This document shows positions 36,129 to 45,068 of a DNA stretch of 64,000 nt, piece by piece. The stretch covers positions 1 through 64,000 of the forward strand of contig JACKJG010000015.1 in NCBI GenBank assembly GCA_020638065.1, given 5' to 3'. Made by a program: the position numbers and the translations under genes. A model generated the notes under the pieces. It was not told the DNA's origin. It was given only the letters and a program-made list of their open reading frames with translations, and did no database searches. The number at the start of each line of letters is the position of its first letter. Position 1 is the first letter of the stretch. This DNA comes from Hyphomicrobiaceae bacterium. Its GTDB lineage: Bacteria; Pseudomonadota; Alphaproteobacteria; Rhizobiales; Devosiaceae.

Positions 36129-37880
36129 ATGATGAAATTGAACTATTGGATTGCCGGGTTGACAGCTGTCACAGCTGTGAGTTTGGCAAGCGCGAGCTTT
36201 GCGGCCGAGGTAACAGCTGAACGGCTGTTGGCAGCAGGGACAGAGGCCGAAGCCGGAAACTGGCTTATGGTCGGCAAGTCCTACAATTCCAACCGGTATT
36301 CGACGCTTGATCAGATCAATTCCGGAAACGTTTCCGGGCTTCGTCTGATCACGGCTGCGACCATTGGTGGCACCGAGCCGGCAGGTTTCGGCGTTGGTTC
36401 AATGGAAGCGACGCCGCTTGCCAATGACGGGTTCCTCTACATCACGGACCCCTGGGGCACACCCTACAAGTTTGATGTGTCCAGTGGCACGGCCGCCAAG
36501 CCGGTCTGGATCTGCGATACCGGTATCGACAAGGATCCCAGCCAGGGCATCCTGCTGGCGAATCGCGGCCTCGCACTCTCGGGCAACAACGTCGTAAGCG
36601 TGCTGCCTGACGGCCGGGTTGTGGCGTGTGACGACGAAACCGGCGACATTGTCTGGGATCAGCAAGTCGCCAAGGATCAGGGTGAAGGCTTCACCAACTC
36701 ACCACTCGTTCTCGGTGACAAGATCATCGTCGGCCAGTCCTACGGTGACTGGGCAACGCGTGGCTGGATTGCCGCGTTGAATGCCGATACCGGTGAGGAA
36801 TTGTGGCGCTTCTATACGGTGCCGGAGCCGGGCATGCCGGGTTCGGAAACCTGGAAGTGTGACGAAGCGGGCAACCCCGATTGCTGGAAGACCGGCGGCG
36901 GTGCGGCCTGGGTGGCGGGTGCATTTGACCCCGACACGAACACGATCTACTGGGGCACAGGCAACCCGGTGCCGATGTATGATCCGGAATTCCGTCCCGG
37001 TGACAACCTCTATACCAACTCGACCGTGGCTCTGGACGCCGATACCGGCGAGCTGAAGTGGCACTTCCAGTACACGCCGGGCGACTACATGGACTATGAC
37101 GAAGTCGGTCCGCAGCTTCTGCTCGACACCAGCATCAATGGTGAAGACCGCAAGGTCCTGGCGCACTTCGGGCGGAATGGTATCTTCTATACGCTTGACC
37201 GCACCAATGGTGCCTACATCAACTCGGTCACATACGTGAACAACTTGACCTGGACGAAGGGCATCGATCCCAAGACCGGCAAGCCGCTCGAGTATGACCC
37301 CACCAAGTCGCTGCAGACCTATGCGATCGGTGCAATCACCCGCGCCGGTGAGACTGCTACGACCTGCCCGAACATTCAGGGTGGCACCAACTTCTTCCCG
37401 ACCGCCTACAACCCCAACCTCGGAATTGCCTATGCAGCGGGGATCGAGGGTTGTTCGGACCTGTCGGTGAGAGCGGTGGATCCTGCTGATGTGACGCCGG
37501 GCCAGATCTTTATCGGCGGTTCGGGTACGAACAGTGGCGTTCAGACCGGTTCGATCAATGCGATCGACGTGGCCACGGGCACCAAGACGGCAACACATAA
37601 CACGACCTACCCGATGTATGGTGGCGTCATGGCTTCGGCTGACCTGCTGTGGGCCGGTTCGACGGACGGCACATTCTCCGCTTACGACGCGAAGACGCTG
37701 GACGTGTTGTGGTCGATGAATGTGGGTACCTCGTTCCAGGGTGCGCCCATCGCCTTCACCGTGAATGGCAAGGAATACATCGCCATCGCGGGCGGCGGTA
37801 TCGGCATCGCCTCCATGGGCTATGACGAGCTGCAGAACATCCAGCCCTCAAACATGCTCTGGGTCTTCGGGCTTGATTGA
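36129..37880 (+). CDS. Exported PQQ-dependent alcohol dehydrogenase, probably lanthanide type
   Basis: A periplasmic eight-bladed quinoprotein of the methanol/ethanol dehydrogenase family, 583 aa. A signal peptide (to about SFAA) is followed by W-type propeller repeats such as IAALNADTGEELWRF. In TPGDYMDYDEV the catalytic Asp322 is followed two residues later by Asp324, the marker of lanthanide-dependent XoxF/PedH-type enzymes. Other metal ligands align as Asp207 (Glu in known XoxF) and Asn279. The adjacent-cysteine pair near the active site of classic enzymes is absent (the segment reads DPSQGILLANRG). AGGGAGGGC precedes the ATG at 36129. Substrate is not certain; alcohols are expected. Confidence 0.88.
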   Translation: MMKLNYWIAGLTAVTAVSLASASFAAEVTAERLLAAGTEAEAGNWLMVGKSYNSNRYSTLDQINSGNVSGLRLITAATIGGTEPAGFGVGSMEATPLANDGFLYITDPWGTPYKFDVSSGTAAKPVWICDTGIDKDPSQGILLANRGLALSGNNVVSVLPDGRVVACDDETGDIVWDQQVAKDQGEGFTNSPLVLGDKIIVGQSYGDWATRGWIAALNADTGEELWRFYTVPEPGMPGSETWKCDEAGNPDCWKTGGGAAWVAGAFDPDTNTIYWGTGNPVPMYDPEFRPGDNLYTNSTVALDADTGELKWHFQYTPGDYMDYDEVGPQLLLDTSINGEDRKVLAHFGRNGIFYTLDRTNGAYINSVTYVNNLTWTKGIDPKTGKPLEYDPTKSLQTYAIGAITRAGETATTCPNIQGGTNFFPTAYNPNLGIAYAAGIEGCSDLSVRAVDPADVTPGQIFIGGSGTNSGVQTGSINAIDVATGTKTATHNTTYPMYGGVMASADLLWAGSTDGTFSAYDAKTLDVLWSMNVGTSFQGAPIAFTVNGKEYIAIAGGGIGIASMGYDELQNIQPSNMLWVFGLD

Positions 37881-37896
37881 TAGCTGATCCTGTTTT

Positions 37897-37926
37897 GCCG
37901 GGCGGCTTAGGCTGCCCGGCATTTTT
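37897..37926 (+). terminator. Intrinsic terminator between dehydrogenase and cytochrome genes
   Basis: GCCGGGC (37897-37903) pairs with GCCCGGC (37914-37920), with further GC pairing inside the loop, followed by ATTTTT. It probably makes the dehydrogenase transcript far more abundant than the downstream cytochrome transcript. Confidence 0.8.
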
Positions 37927-37962
37927 GTCTTCATTTGTAAGTGACCGAACCAGAGAGGCACC

Positions 37963-38487
37963 ATGCCCTTGAGCCGCGTCGTGGCTGTTTCGCTTGCCGC
38001 CCTGTCGTTCGGGTTTTTTGCGCTCGCAGCTTCCGCGGTCCGCGCCCAGCAGGCAGGCGATCTGGTCGGAGATCCGGAACGTGGAAAGATTGTCTTTCGG
38101 TCGATTGGCTATTGTGTGAATTGCCACGGTTGGCCCGGTGACGGAAAGACGGGCGTCCTGCTGCAGGCTCCAGCCGCACCAAACTTGCGCGAGACCGGAC
38201 TGGATACGGCAGCGCTGATCGAAGTCATCGGATGCGGTATTCCAGGCACCCCGATGCCCTATCACGACAGGGCGGCGTATCGCGAGGGCCGGTGTTACGG
38301 AATGGACCTGTCCGACTTTGCGCCTGATTCCGAACCGGTGCGCGGAAAAACCTTCAGCGACAGAGACGTTGCCAATGTGGTCGCCTATCTGCAGACCGAC
38401 GTGATCGGACGGGGCGAACCGACTTTTGCGGAATGTGCGGATTTCTTTGAAAACCCGGACGCTCGCGCCTGCAATAGCCTGAAGTGA
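37963..38487 (+). CDS. Periplasmic c-type cytochrome
   Basis: A 174-aa exported monohaem cytochrome c. A signal peptide (to about ASAVRAQ) precedes the haem site C51-VN-C54-H55; M98 in GTPMPYHD is the likely distal ligand. Placed right after the PQQ dehydrogenase, it is the natural electron acceptor for that enzyme (XoxG/PedF-like role). AGAGAGG precedes the ATG. Confidence 0.87.
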   Translation: MPLSRVVAVSLAALSFGFFALAASAVRAQQAGDLVGDPERGKIVFRSIGYCVNCHGWPGDGKTGVLLQAPAAPNLRETGLDTAALIEVIGCGIPGTPMPYHDRAAYREGRCYGMDLSDFAPDSEPVRGKTFSDRDVANVVAYLQTDVIGRGEPTFAECADFFENPDARACNSLK

Positions 38488-38494
38488 CGTCGTG

Positions 38495-39241
38495 ATGCGC
38501 ACAAAGACCCTTCTTGCTCTTTTCGGCCACGCGCTTCTCGGACTTGTCCTTTCGACGCAGATTTCGTCAGGCCAGGAGCGGCTGGAACCGGTCTACTCCA
38601 TCTGGGACGTCGAGCTTGGCAAGCCGGTCTCTCAGGTGCCTGACGCCAAAGTTGGCGAAATCGCCTGCGGCACGGCCGGCGGCCCGCCGGGGCAGGTTCT
38701 TGCATCTTTCACGGACTTCATGAACTGCCTGCCAGAGGCCTCCGGCCTGCGCGAAGTCGAGTTCAACTATGACGACGAACAGGACTACATCGCGAAGGCG
38801 CTGGAGGTGGAATACAAGTTTCTCCAGGGTGGCACCTCGGTCTACGCGCATCCCGTGATTGTGTCACTGCTTGTCGATGAGGAAGGGATTGTGCAGGGCC
38901 GCCGAATTGTCACGGATAATCGTGTCGTCGACACCGTGCGAAGAACCGCTTTCACGCTGATCCGCAATTTCAAGGCGCGCTACAGTGAATGGTCGCTGAG
39001 TTGCGCCGACATCCCATTGAATGAGGGCGAGCAACCCGTTGGCAGCCAGTTTGTCCACGAATCCTGCACGGGACAGTCGCCCGATGGGGGCACACTGATC
39101 GCAATCGAGGCCAGTTATCTGCGCAAGAAGGGCCAGCGCGCCATTAATCAGGAAACCCAGCAGGTCAATACCGGCTATTTCGAAAGCCAGACCCGATACG
39201 AGGAAGTGCTGTCGCCCTATACCCCGGTGATGACCCCATGA
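38495..39241 (+). CDS. Exported protein of unknown function
   Basis: A 248-aa protein (a GTG three bases earlier is also possible) with an N-terminal signal peptide ending near ISSGQ. The body contains a HPVIVSLLVDEEGIVQGRRIVTDNR stretch and four cysteines that could form disulphides. No family recognised; it is not similar to the XoxJ-type binding protein normally found with such dehydrogenases. It follows the cytochrome gene by 7 bp, so it is probably in the same operon. Confidence 0.6.
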   Translation: MRTKTLLALFGHALLGLVLSTQISSGQERLEPVYSIWDVELGKPVSQVPDAKVGEIACGTAGGPPGQVLASFTDFMNCLPEASGLREVEFNYDDEQDYIAKALEVEYKFLQGGTSVYAHPVIVSLLVDEEGIVQGRRIVTDNRVVDTVRRTAFTLIRNFKARYSEWSLSCADIPLNEGEQPVGSQFVHESCTGQSPDGGTLIAIEASYLRKKGQRAINQETQQVNTGYFESQTRYEEVLSPYTPVMTP

Positions 39242-39243
39242 TG

Positions 39244-40011
39244 TCAGTTCTGCAGCCGCCCATCCGCCATGAAGTTGCCGCTCATATTGGCCTGATCGAA
39301 ATCCACTTCGCGGGTTGCCGCAGTGGTAAAGCGGTTTCCGGTCAACGTGGCGCCCGTCACCTTGGCACGGCGCAGATTTGCCCCGTAAAAGTCAGTCAGC
39401 GAAATCGTCGCGCCGACAAAGCTTGCACTGCCGGCTTCCGCCTGCACAAAACCGGCATAGCTGATGGTCGCCTCGTCAAACACGCTGCGTCCCAACCGCG
39501 CGCCGTTCAGATTGGTTCCCTGCATCGAGGTCTTGCTGAAATCGGCATTATTGGCAACCGTATCCCGCAGCAGGGCCCGATCCAGCACGGCGCCCGCCAG
39601 TTTGGCCGAAGTGAGCCGCGCGGTCTGCAGCCGCGCCTCGGTCAGATTGGAGTCACTGAGATTGGCTCCCGACATCTGTGCGCCGTAGAACATGGCGCGG
39701 GTGAAATCACCGCCGACCAGTTGGACCTGGGTCAGATCGGTCAGATTGAAATTGGCGCCGATCGCCGTAACCCCATCGAGAATGGCGCCGCGAAGGTTGG
39801 CGCGGTGGAAAGTGGCGTCGGTCAGGATGGCGCCGCTAAGGTCGACCCCGCCAAGATCGGCCTTTTTGAAATTGGCACCGGTCAGATCGCAATCCCGGCA
39901 TTCCGTGCGCGCTCCGGACACGAGGTCCTCAACCGGACCGGCGCTGGCGGTCGACATCAGGCACATGGCGCTTGCGGCCGCAATTACCATGGTTTCAACC
40001 CAATTTCGCAT
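39244..40011 (-). CDS. Exported pentapeptide-repeat protein
   Basis: A 255-aa protein: signal peptide (MRNWVETMVIAAASAMCLMS...ASAG) followed by about 40 tandem A(D/N)LxX-type pentapeptides, which fold as a right-handed quadrilateral beta-helix. The first repeat block has a CRDC cysteine pair. The ATG at 40011 follows AGAAGGGTGAG; the longer frame upstream (to 40224) overlaps the nuclease gene and lacks support. Function unknown. Confidence 0.8.
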   Translation of the reverse strand: MRNWVETMVIAAASAMCLMSTASAGPVEDLVSGARTECRDCDLTGANFKKADLGGVDLSGAILTDATFHRANLRGAILDGVTAIGANFNLTDLTQVQLVGGDFTRAMFYGAQMSGANLSDSNLTEARLQTARLTSAKLAGAVLDRALLRDTVANNADFSKTSMQGTNLNGARLGRSVFDEATISYAGFVQAEAGSASFVGATISLTDFYGANLRRAKVTGATLTGNRFTTAATREVDFDQANMSGNFMADGRLQN

Positions 40012-40039
40012 GAGAACGCTCACCCTTCTGGCTCCTGAC

Positions 40040-40603
40040 ATGACCCTTTCATCATCTCTTACCCTACGTTTACGATCTCCCGTCCGTTCTATCTTATTGT
40101 ATTTGATAATGGCCGTTTTTGCGACGTCTGCAGGGCTTTGGTCATCGGCGGGTTCGGCTGAGGACGTGATCACGATAAGCGGCCCGGCGCGCGTCCTCGA
40201 CGCCGACATCCTGATCGTGGGCAATCAACGGGTGATTTTGTGGGGTATCGACGCCCCTGAACGCGGCCAGACCTGCATTCTCGATGCCCGGATGTGGGGA
40301 TGTTACGACGCGGCGAAGCGTTTGCTCGAGACCCTTGCTGCACGTGGAAACCTCGACTGTTATCTGGTCGGCGACCCCGACCCGTTCAACCGCTATTATG
40401 GCGTGTGCGAATTCAACGGCGAGGATATTGGCGCCGAAATGGTACGCCAGGGCATGGCCCTGGCCTATTCCACACAGACCAGTGACTACGAAGCCGTTCA
40501 GCTCGAAGCCATCACCGCCGGCAAGGGCCTGTGGCAGCCGGGTGCGCAGTTCCAGGAGCCCTGGCTGTGGCGGATACAACACACACCCGGTGGCTACCGG
40601 TAA
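40040..40603 (+). CDS. Exported thermonuclease-family (SNase-like) protein
   Basis: A 187-aa protein with a hydrophobic signal sequence (ILLYLIMAVFATSAGLWSSAGSA) and an SNase-like OB-fold: RVILWGIDAPERGQTC, RYYGVCEFNGEDIGAEMVRQGMAL. In alphaproteobacteria such proteins are often called thermonuclease or succinoglycan-associated; nuclease activity is plausible but untested. The start is uncertain (40040 or 40109; neither has a clear ribosome-binding site). It ends directly against the TolQ-like gene. Confidence 0.75.
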   Translation: MTLSSSLTLRLRSPVRSILLYLIMAVFATSAGLWSSAGSAEDVITISGPARVLDADILIVGNQRVILWGIDAPERGQTCILDARMWGCYDAAKRLLETLAARGNLDCYLVGDPDPFNRYYGVCEFNGEDIGAEMVRQGMALAYSTQTSDYEAVQLEAITAGKGLWQPGAQFQEPWLWRIQHTPGGYR

Positions 40604-41431
40604 ATGCAAAAGGCCGACGACATGGAAAAGTCAGACACAAAGTCCGAAAATACCAGCGACGGGTCCCGCAAATCCGCGATCGACCGTCTCATGGGGCTCT
40701 TCGGTGACGATGCCTACGATGCGGTTCTGCGTTGGGTGATCCTGGTCGGCCTGATCTGCCTGGGAGCCGTCATTCTCTGGGATTACGGCTTTCTTGGTTA
40801 CATGTTCGACGTCGATTTGAGCCGCATTTCGATCCTGATCATCATCGTGTTCGCCGGGTTCTCCGGCTATTGCCTGCTGGTACTTTTGACCTTCGCCCGC
40901 GAGTACAGGTTCGTCGCCAAACTCTCAAAAACGCTACACCACGACTGGCACTCGGTTCAGGTTTCCGAAAACGATATCGAATTTCCGCATGGCACCGGCC
41001 GCTCCTATACCGGCATCTACCTGACCGACATTGCGCTCAAGGAATTCCGCGAACCGGGCGGCGACCGGGGTCTGCTTCTCGAAGGGCTCGCGTCGCATTT
41101 CCGCTCGCGCACCCGGGTTGGCACCTTTTCCGCCGATCTCCTTTACAAGCTCGGCATGCTCGGCACGGTGATCGGCTTTGTCATCATGCTGACCTCGATC
41201 GGCGATTTGTCCAACTTCGATACTGAAAGCCTGCGCGGCGCCTTGCAGAAGATGACTGGCGGCATGGCCGTCGCCCTTCTGACCACAATTGCCGGGCTGG
41301 TATGCGGTATTCTGCTGCGCCTGCAATTCAACATCGCCGACGCGACCGCAACGCGCATCCTGCAGGAAGTGGTGCGCATCACCGAAACCGCGCTGATCCC
41401 CAGGATCAAACAGGTTGCCGCCAATGTTTGA
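40604..41431 (+). CDS. MotA/TolQ/ExbB-family proton-channel protein
   Basis: A 275-aa inner-membrane protein with four helices. The paired C-terminal helices LGMLGTVIGFVIML and ALLTTIAGLVCGILL are the family signature that forms the ion-conducting pentamer around an ExbD/TolR/MotB partner. It starts immediately after the nuclease stop and its 3' end overlaps the next gene by 8 bp. The partner is probably the next product. What force or process it powers is unknown. Confidence 0.82.
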   Translation: MQKADDMEKSDTKSENTSDGSRKSAIDRLMGLFGDDAYDAVLRWVILVGLICLGAVILWDYGFLGYMFDVDLSRISILIIIVFAGFSGYCLLVLLTFAREYRFVAKLSKTLHHDWHSVQVSENDIEFPHGTGRSYTGIYLTDIALKEFREPGGDRGLLLEGLASHFRSRTRVGTFSADLLYKLGMLGTVIGFVIMLTSIGDLSNFDTESLRGALQKMTGGMAVALLTTIAGLVCGILLRLQFNIADATATRILQEVVRITETALIPRIKQVAANV

Positions 41432-42104
41432 ACCGGAACAGGAATCCGAGTTCGACGTTTTTACCGACCTGCTGTTCAACTCGCTGGTCGCGATCTCGTT
41501 CCTGTTTTTTCTGGCTTTTGCCATGATCAATCCGATCGCGGAAACCGGAAAGATCGACCCCAAGGCCGAATTGCTGATCACCGTTCGCTGGCCGGACAAC
41601 AATCCCAACGACGTCGATACCTATGTCGAGGACCCGATTGGCAACGTCGTCTGGTACAACAGGCGCGAGGCCGGCCTGATGCATCTCGATCGCGACGACC
41701 GGGGCATGTTCAAGGACGTGATCGTCGTCAATGACCAGGAAATCGCCAATCCGCTCAATCAGGAAAGCGTCTCCATTCGCGGTTTGTCCGACGGCGAATA
41801 CGTGGTCAATATCGTCCAGTACATTGCGACGACATCGGAACCGCTGCCGGTCCAGGTCAAGGTCGAAAAACTGAACCCGGTGGTCAAGGTGGTTTTCTAT
41901 GGCACGATCGACCTCATCGGCACCGGTGACGAAAAAACGGCGGTTCGCTTCACCCTGGCGGACGGCGAAGTCGGCGATGTCAACAACAGGCCGAAAAGCC
42001 TCGTATCCCTGACCCGTCAGGACAAGTCTTCGGACCCGAACGGCGCCGTAATGGATGCAACCGGCCTGCTGCCGGTGCCGCAAGCGGGGGGAACGGCGCA
42101 ATGA
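41424..42104 (+). CDS. ExbD/MotB-like single-helix protein with a periplasmic beta domain
   Basis: A 226-aa protein. One membrane helix (about residues 16-35) starts directly after Asp15 in FDVFTDLLFNSL, the position of the proton-binding Asp in ExbD, TolR and MotB. The periplasmic part begins LLITVRWPDNNPNDVDTYVEDPIGN...HLDRDDRG, which resembles DUF2135/YfaP-type domains rather than the usual ExbD or OmpA-like domain. The family assignment is my inference. The ATG at 41424 lies inside the end of the TolQ-like gene. Confidence 0.6.
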   Translation: MFEPEQESEFDVFTDLLFNSLVAISFLFFLAFAMINPIAETGKIDPKAELLITVRWPDNNPNDVDTYVEDPIGNVVWYNRREAGLMHLDRDDRGMFKDVIVVNDQEIANPLNQESVSIRGLSDGEYVVNIVQYIATTSEPLPVQVKVEKLNPVVKVVFYGTIDLIGTGDEKTAVRFTLADGEVGDVNNRPKSLVSLTRQDKSSDPNGAVMDATGLLPVPQAGGTAQ

Positions 42105-42688
42105 CGTTCACCATTCTCACCTTCGCCGGCGCTTACGCGCTTCTTGCCGCGCTTCTCGCCTTCATCCTCCTGTCGGCCCGGCTCCATCCGGTTATCAAGC
42201 TGGTTGCCGCTGCAGCAACGGCAGTCCTGATGACGCTCACCTATATCGACATCGGTGAACTGCGCGGCTTGCCCTCGGACAGCCCGTTGCCGAACGCCTT
42301 CAAGCTGCACTGGGCCCGTGTCGTCGAACCCAACCAGTTGCATAACGAACCGGGCCACGTATTCCTGTGGGTCGAGGCGCTCGATCAGGACAATTATCCA
42401 AGCGGCGTCCCGCGCGCCTACCAATTGCCCTACGATCCCGAATTGGTGAAGAAGGTGGAAGTGGCAATGGGCAAGATCACCGCCGGGGAATCGATTGCCG
42501 GCAAGGTTGACGCCGATGTGCCGCAGCAGGACGATACGGCTGAGGAACTTGCCCTCCAGGTTCAGGCGCAATCCCGCCCGACGCAGGATCAAAGCACGCA
42601 GGCAGGCGAACGCTACCTCAAATTCGATCCCGCCAATCTGGCCTTCGGCGAAATGCCGGCCCCGGTCACCCCCGACAAACCCCAATAG
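42101..42688 (+). CDS. Two-helix membrane protein, third member of the TolQ/ExbD-like trio
   Basis: A 195-aa protein with two N-terminal membrane helices (residues ~3-25 and 30-48), a periplasmic domain (LHWARVVEPNQLHNEPGHVFLWVEALDQDNYP...) and a Gln/Asp-rich disordered tail. No family recognised. ATGA overlap with the preceding gene shows obligate co-expression with the ExbD-like protein. Confidence 0.6.
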   Translation: MTFTILTFAGAYALLAALLAFILLSARLHPVIKLVAAAATAVLMTLTYIDIGELRGLPSDSPLPNAFKLHWARVVEPNQLHNEPGHVFLWVEALDQDNYPSGVPRAYQLPYDPELVKKVEVAMGKITAGESIAGKVDADVPQQDDTAEELALQVQAQSRPTQDQSTQAGERYLKFDPANLAFGEMPAPVTPDKPQ

Positions 42689-42751
42689 GCCGCCTTAATC
42701 TTCGCGGGCGCTTCTGGCCGCATTGATATCCGATTTTGAGGTGGCCGCGGC

Positions 42752-43513
42752 CTATTCCGGTTCGACGCCGGGATTTGCGCCGCTGAGCGACACGTAGGCA
42801 TCCGTCAAATTGGCGGCCCCGCACTGCGTCATGAGCGCCGCTGGCGAGCCTTCGGCGAAAATCCGGCCGCGGTTGAGGATAGCGATCCGATCCGCGTTCT
42901 GGACCTCGTCGACGATATGGGTTGCCCACAGAATTGCGGTTCCGTGTTCGCCGCCGATCTTGTGCATGTGGGCGACAAGCCGCAGGCGCGACACCGTATC
43001 GAGGCCAACGGAGGGCTCGTCGAGCAAAAGCAGTTTCGGTTCGCTCAGCATAGCGCGCGCAATCTCGACACGGCGCTGGTTACCACCCGAAAGCGTGCCA
43101 ACCGGTTTGTCGAGCAGCTCATCGATTTCCATCAGATCGACGACGGCGTTGATGCGCTTTTTCAGGCGTTCGCCGAACAGCCCGAACAGGCCGCCATGGA
43201 ACTTGAGATTGGCGCGAACAGTCATTTCCAGATCGAGAGAGCGCGCCTGGAAGACCACGCCAAGCTGAGACAGGATCTGGTGGGCATCCTGCAAGTAGGA
43301 GTGCCCGAACAGGTTGAGCGTGCCGCTGTCCGGCGCGAACAGTCCGGATGCAACCTGAAACAGCGTCGATTTTCCCGCCCCGTTCGGCCCGAGCAGCCCC
43401 ACAAGTTCGGCTTCCCCAATGGCCAGACTGACGCCGTCAAGAGCGACGGTCCTGCCGTAACTCTTGCGGATTTCAGAGAATTGCAGAACCGTCGGCCGGT
43501 TTGTCTTGATCAT
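42752..43513 (-). CDS. ABC ATPase of the PQQ alcohol-dehydrogenase-associated system
   Basis: A 253-aa ABC ATP-binding protein: Walker A GPNGAGKST, signature LSGGNQRRVEIARA, Walker B LLLLDEPSVGLD and His-switch WATH. The sequence fits the ABC-2 type ATPases found with PQQ alcohol dehydrogenases (PQQ_ABC_ATP; PedB/LutE-like). Its matching permease is on the plus strand at 48797-49609. Here it is the last gene of the NitT/TauT-type operon, overlapping the preceding ATPase by 4 bp. Confidence 0.85.
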   Translation of the reverse strand: MIKTNRPTVLQFSEIRKSYGRTVALDGVSLAIGEAELVGLLGPNGAGKSTLFQVASGLFAPDSGTLNLFGHSYLQDAHQILSQLGVVFQARSLDLEMTVRANLKFHGGLFGLFGERLKKRINAVVDLMEIDELLDKPVGTLSGGNQRRVEIARAMLSEPKLLLLDEPSVGLDTVSRLRLVAHMHKIGGEHGTAILWATHIVDEVQNADRIAILNRGRIFAEGSPAALMTQCGAANLTDAYVSLSGANPGVEPE

Positions 43514-44238
43514 GTGACCGCCTCCTGGCTTGTTTCGGCGATGCGTTCAGCCAGCCGCACCACATCGAGCGGCCCACGCGCGTCGCGCGGCAGGTCGAAC
43601 ACCAGTTCCGCCACGATGCGAACCGGGCGCCTGCCGAGCAGGACGACCCGATCGGCCAGCCGGGCCGCATCCTGCGGATCGTGCGAAACCAGAATCACGG
43701 TCGGTTTCTCCTCGGCGATGACCGAACGGAACAGGGACTGAAGTTCGCCAACGAGAACGCTGTCCAGCGACACGAATGGCTCGTCCAGCAACAAAAGACG
43801 CGAATTGGCGGCGAGCGCCCTGGCCAAACCGAGGCGCCGCTGCATCCCGCCGCTCATCTGGCGCGGATAGGCGTGGGCATAGGGTCCAAGGCCAACCCGG
43901 CTGATCAGGTCCTCGGCGCGGCCGGCGTCAACATGGGCGACCAAACGGCAGAGATTGTCGACACTGTCGAACCAGGGCAATAGGCGGGCATCCTGAAACA
44001 CGAAGCCGGGAGGTGGTGCCAGGTCGGCGCGCTGCCCGTCGATCAGGATTTCGCCGGTATAGTCAGTGTCCACCCCGCCGATGAGCCGCAAGAGCGTCGT
44101 CTTTCCGACCCCGGACGGGCCGATCAGGGCGACCACTTCTCCGGGCCGCACCGCGAGGCGGAAGTCGCTGAACAGCGGCGCGGCTTCGGCGGCGAACCGC
44201 TTGTGCTCGATATTGATGTTTACGGCGTGTCGCGCCAT
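43510..44238 (-). CDS. NitT/TauT-type ABC transporter ATPase
   Basis: A 242-aa ATP-binding subunit: GPSGVGKTT (Walker A), MSGGMQRRLGLARALAANSRLLLLDEPF (signature plus Walker B) and SHDPQDAARLAD. Together with the overlapping permease and the binding-protein gene it forms a complete importer. Its start lies within the end of the permease gene. Confidence 0.88.
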   Translation of the reverse strand: MARHAVNINIEHKRFAAEAAPLFSDFRLAVRPGEVVALIGPSGVGKTTLLRLIGGVDTDYTGEILIDGQRADLAPPPGFVFQDARLLPWFDSVDNLCRLVAHVDAGRAEDLISRVGLGPYAHAYPRQMSGGMQRRLGLARALAANSRLLLLDEPFVSLDSVLVGELQSLFRSVIAEEKPTVILVSHDPQDAARLADRVVLLGRRPVRIVAELVFDLPRDARGPLDVVRLAERIAETSQEAVT

Positions 44239-45068
44239 CTCAAAAACCGACTTTCGAGTGGCCGGAGCACGAGATACTCGATCGCGACCACGACCAGAAT
44301 GAACACAATTGTGTAGGCGAGCACGCCCTTGATGTCGAAGAACTGAAAGAACACGCTGACCCGGAACCCCACGCCGCCATCGCTTCCGAGAACCTCGAAC
44401 ACCAGAACGATCTTCCAGATCAGCGAGATGCCCGTGCGCGCAGCGGCCAGGACAAAGGGAATGAGTTGAGGTACGTAGATCACCCGCAAGCGATGTCCGG
44501 TCGACAGGCGAAAGGCGTCGGCAAGCTCGTCGAATTCCGGCGCAAGACTGCGCACGCCCTCGCGGATGGTCGTTGTCACCAGCGGCACCTTGTTGATGAC
44601 CACGGCCAGGATCAGGGCGAACTCCGTCAGGCCGAGCCAGATATAGCAGGCGATAGCGACAACGATGGCGGGCAGGTTAAGGCCGACCACGACCCACGGA
44701 CCGAACAGCCGGTCGACGGGTCTCAGCCTGCCGAGCACCAGGCCGAGCGCCAGGCCGACGGCCATGGCAACCACAAAGCCGATGCTTGCGCGTGTCAGCG
44801 TCTTGGCGAAGTCGGCCAAAAGGTTTCCCGAGATGGCCAACTCGGTGATCTCACTGGCTACCGCCAGTGGTGTCGGCAAAAACCGCGACGACATCGCAAT
44901 GGCGAGAATATGCCAGATGACCACCAACAGCGGTAGCGACAACCACTCGAGCACTGACAGGCGCAACCGCCCCCCGGCCCACGACGCGCCCCTTGATGCC
45001 TGCGGTACGCGCCCGGTATCGGAAGGTGGTTCGCTGCCACGCACGCTTATCTGTGATATCCCCGCCAA
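44220..45068 (-). CDS. NitT/TauT-type ABC transporter permease
   Basis: A 282-aa BPD_transp_1 permease with about six helices, an N-terminal cytoplasmic lead (~40 aa) and the EAA-type loop EFDELADAFRLSTGHRLRVIYVPQLIPFVLAAARTGIS. It overlaps the binding-protein gene by 22 bp and the ATPase gene by 19 bp. Confidence 0.87.
   Translation of the reverse strand: MAGISQISVRGSEPPSDTGRVPQASRGASWAGGRLRLSVLEWLSLPLLVVIWHILAIAMSSRFLPTPLAVASEITELAISGNLLADFAKTLTRASIGFVVAMAVGLALGLVLGRLRPVDRLFGPWVVVGLNLPAIVVAIACYIWLGLTEFALILAVVINKVPLVTTTIREGVRSLAPEFDELADAFRLSTGHRLRVIYVPQLIPFVLAAARTGISLIWKIVLVFEVLGSDGGVGFRVSVFFQFFDIKGVLAYTIVFILVVVAIEYLVLRPLESRFLRWRDTP

Noticed and set aside
39692..40039. Long N-terminal extension of the thermonuclease gene
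   Set aside because: It runs antisense through the pentapeptide-repeat gene and would place the signal peptide in the middle of the protein.
40604..42104. Zorya-like defence system (ZorA/ZorB)
   Set aside because: The second protein has no OmpA/MotB peptidoglycan-binding domain and no ZorC/D/E genes are nearby.
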